Shown here: piece by piece, positions 63,987 to 64,000 of the stretch | Layout: the number at the start of each line of letters is the position of its first letter | How positions within the stretch are numbered: the first letter of the stretch is position 1 | NCBI RefSeq assembly: GCF_000520815.1 | Contig: NZ_ASRY01000318.1 | Span: 1-64,000, forward strand | DNA: 64,000 nt | Reading direction: 5' to 3' | DNA from: Paenibacillus maysiensis | GTDB taxonomy: Bacteria > Bacillota > Bacilli > Paenibacillales > Paenibacillaceae | Notes under the pieces: model-generated | Seen by the model: only the letters and a program-made list of their open reading frames with translations | Told to the model about the DNA's origin: nothing | Database searches by the model: none | Program-made: the position numbers and the translations under genes

Positions 63987-64000
63987 AGTTCCTTCTTGCT

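Overview
The window looks like a chromosomal segment of a spore-forming Bacillota, most likely Paenibacillus (P. polymyxa-like). Reasons: strong GGAGG-type ribosome sites, frequent TTG/GTG starts, an H-type small acid-soluble spore protein, a DeoR of the SorC type, DUF1835 and DUF1275 proteins, and PhnDCEE and sulfate uptake operons with Gram-positive lipoprotein signals. The genus is inferred from gene content, not from a database search.

Layout. 1-1178: gene-poor, with two coding-like remnants. 1179-4402: two-gene FtsX-type ABC transporter. 4543-4606: start of an IS3-type orfA, a relic. 4882-13471: the most unusual region, AT-rich, a probable RiPP (ribosomal peptide) locus. It has two radical SAM/SPASM enzymes, an ABC exporter split into separate membrane and ATPase genes, an AgrC/AgrA-like sensor and LytTR regulator, a cytosolic subtilase and an exported thioredoxin. 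No precursor gene is obvious; a 27-codon TTG frame in the leader of the regulator operon is one candidate peptide. 13582-20177: acetyltransferase, ring-cleaving dioxygenase, oligoendopeptidase, pyridoxine kinase, and an XRE-TPR regulator with a small exported peptide upstream of it (a possible RRNPP pair). 20303-26010: a cytosolic nucleotidase divergent from phnDCEE, with PhoP-box-like repeats on both sides. 26437-29492: cysW-cysT-sbp behind a structured leader. 29686-32062: three envelope or unknown proteins.

32374-39199 is a complete deoxyribonucleoside catabolic cluster (deoC-cdd-nupC-deoB-deoD-pdp) with its regulator deoR, an operator, a cre-like site and an intercistronic hairpin. 39421-42234 holds a CheW-like protein, an SPFH protein, two copies of a covarying palindromic repeat and a GC-rich unassigned stretch. 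42235-45825 couples ribD and ribA to a flavoprotein monooxygenase and an HxlR regulator. 45995-51930 has DUF1835, DUF1275 and AlaX proteins, a quinone reductase/HxlR pair and a LysE/XRE-cupin pair. 51933-58983 mixes intact genes with relics of a methyltransferase start, a glycosyltransferase and a pectinesterase. 59316-61564 is an arsRBC operon. The end holds a GntR relic, sspH with a downstream small gene, and an intact MGT-type glycosyltransferase.

How the genes fit together: a nucleoside and phosphorus scavenging theme (nucleotidase, phn, deo), sulfur uptake, a repeated electrophile/quinone defence theme (ring-cleaving dioxygenase, quinone reductase, two HxlR regulators, flavoprotein monooxygenase), and one or two peptide-signalling modules. 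Several gene relics lie between intact genes, so the segment has been rearranged repeatedly.
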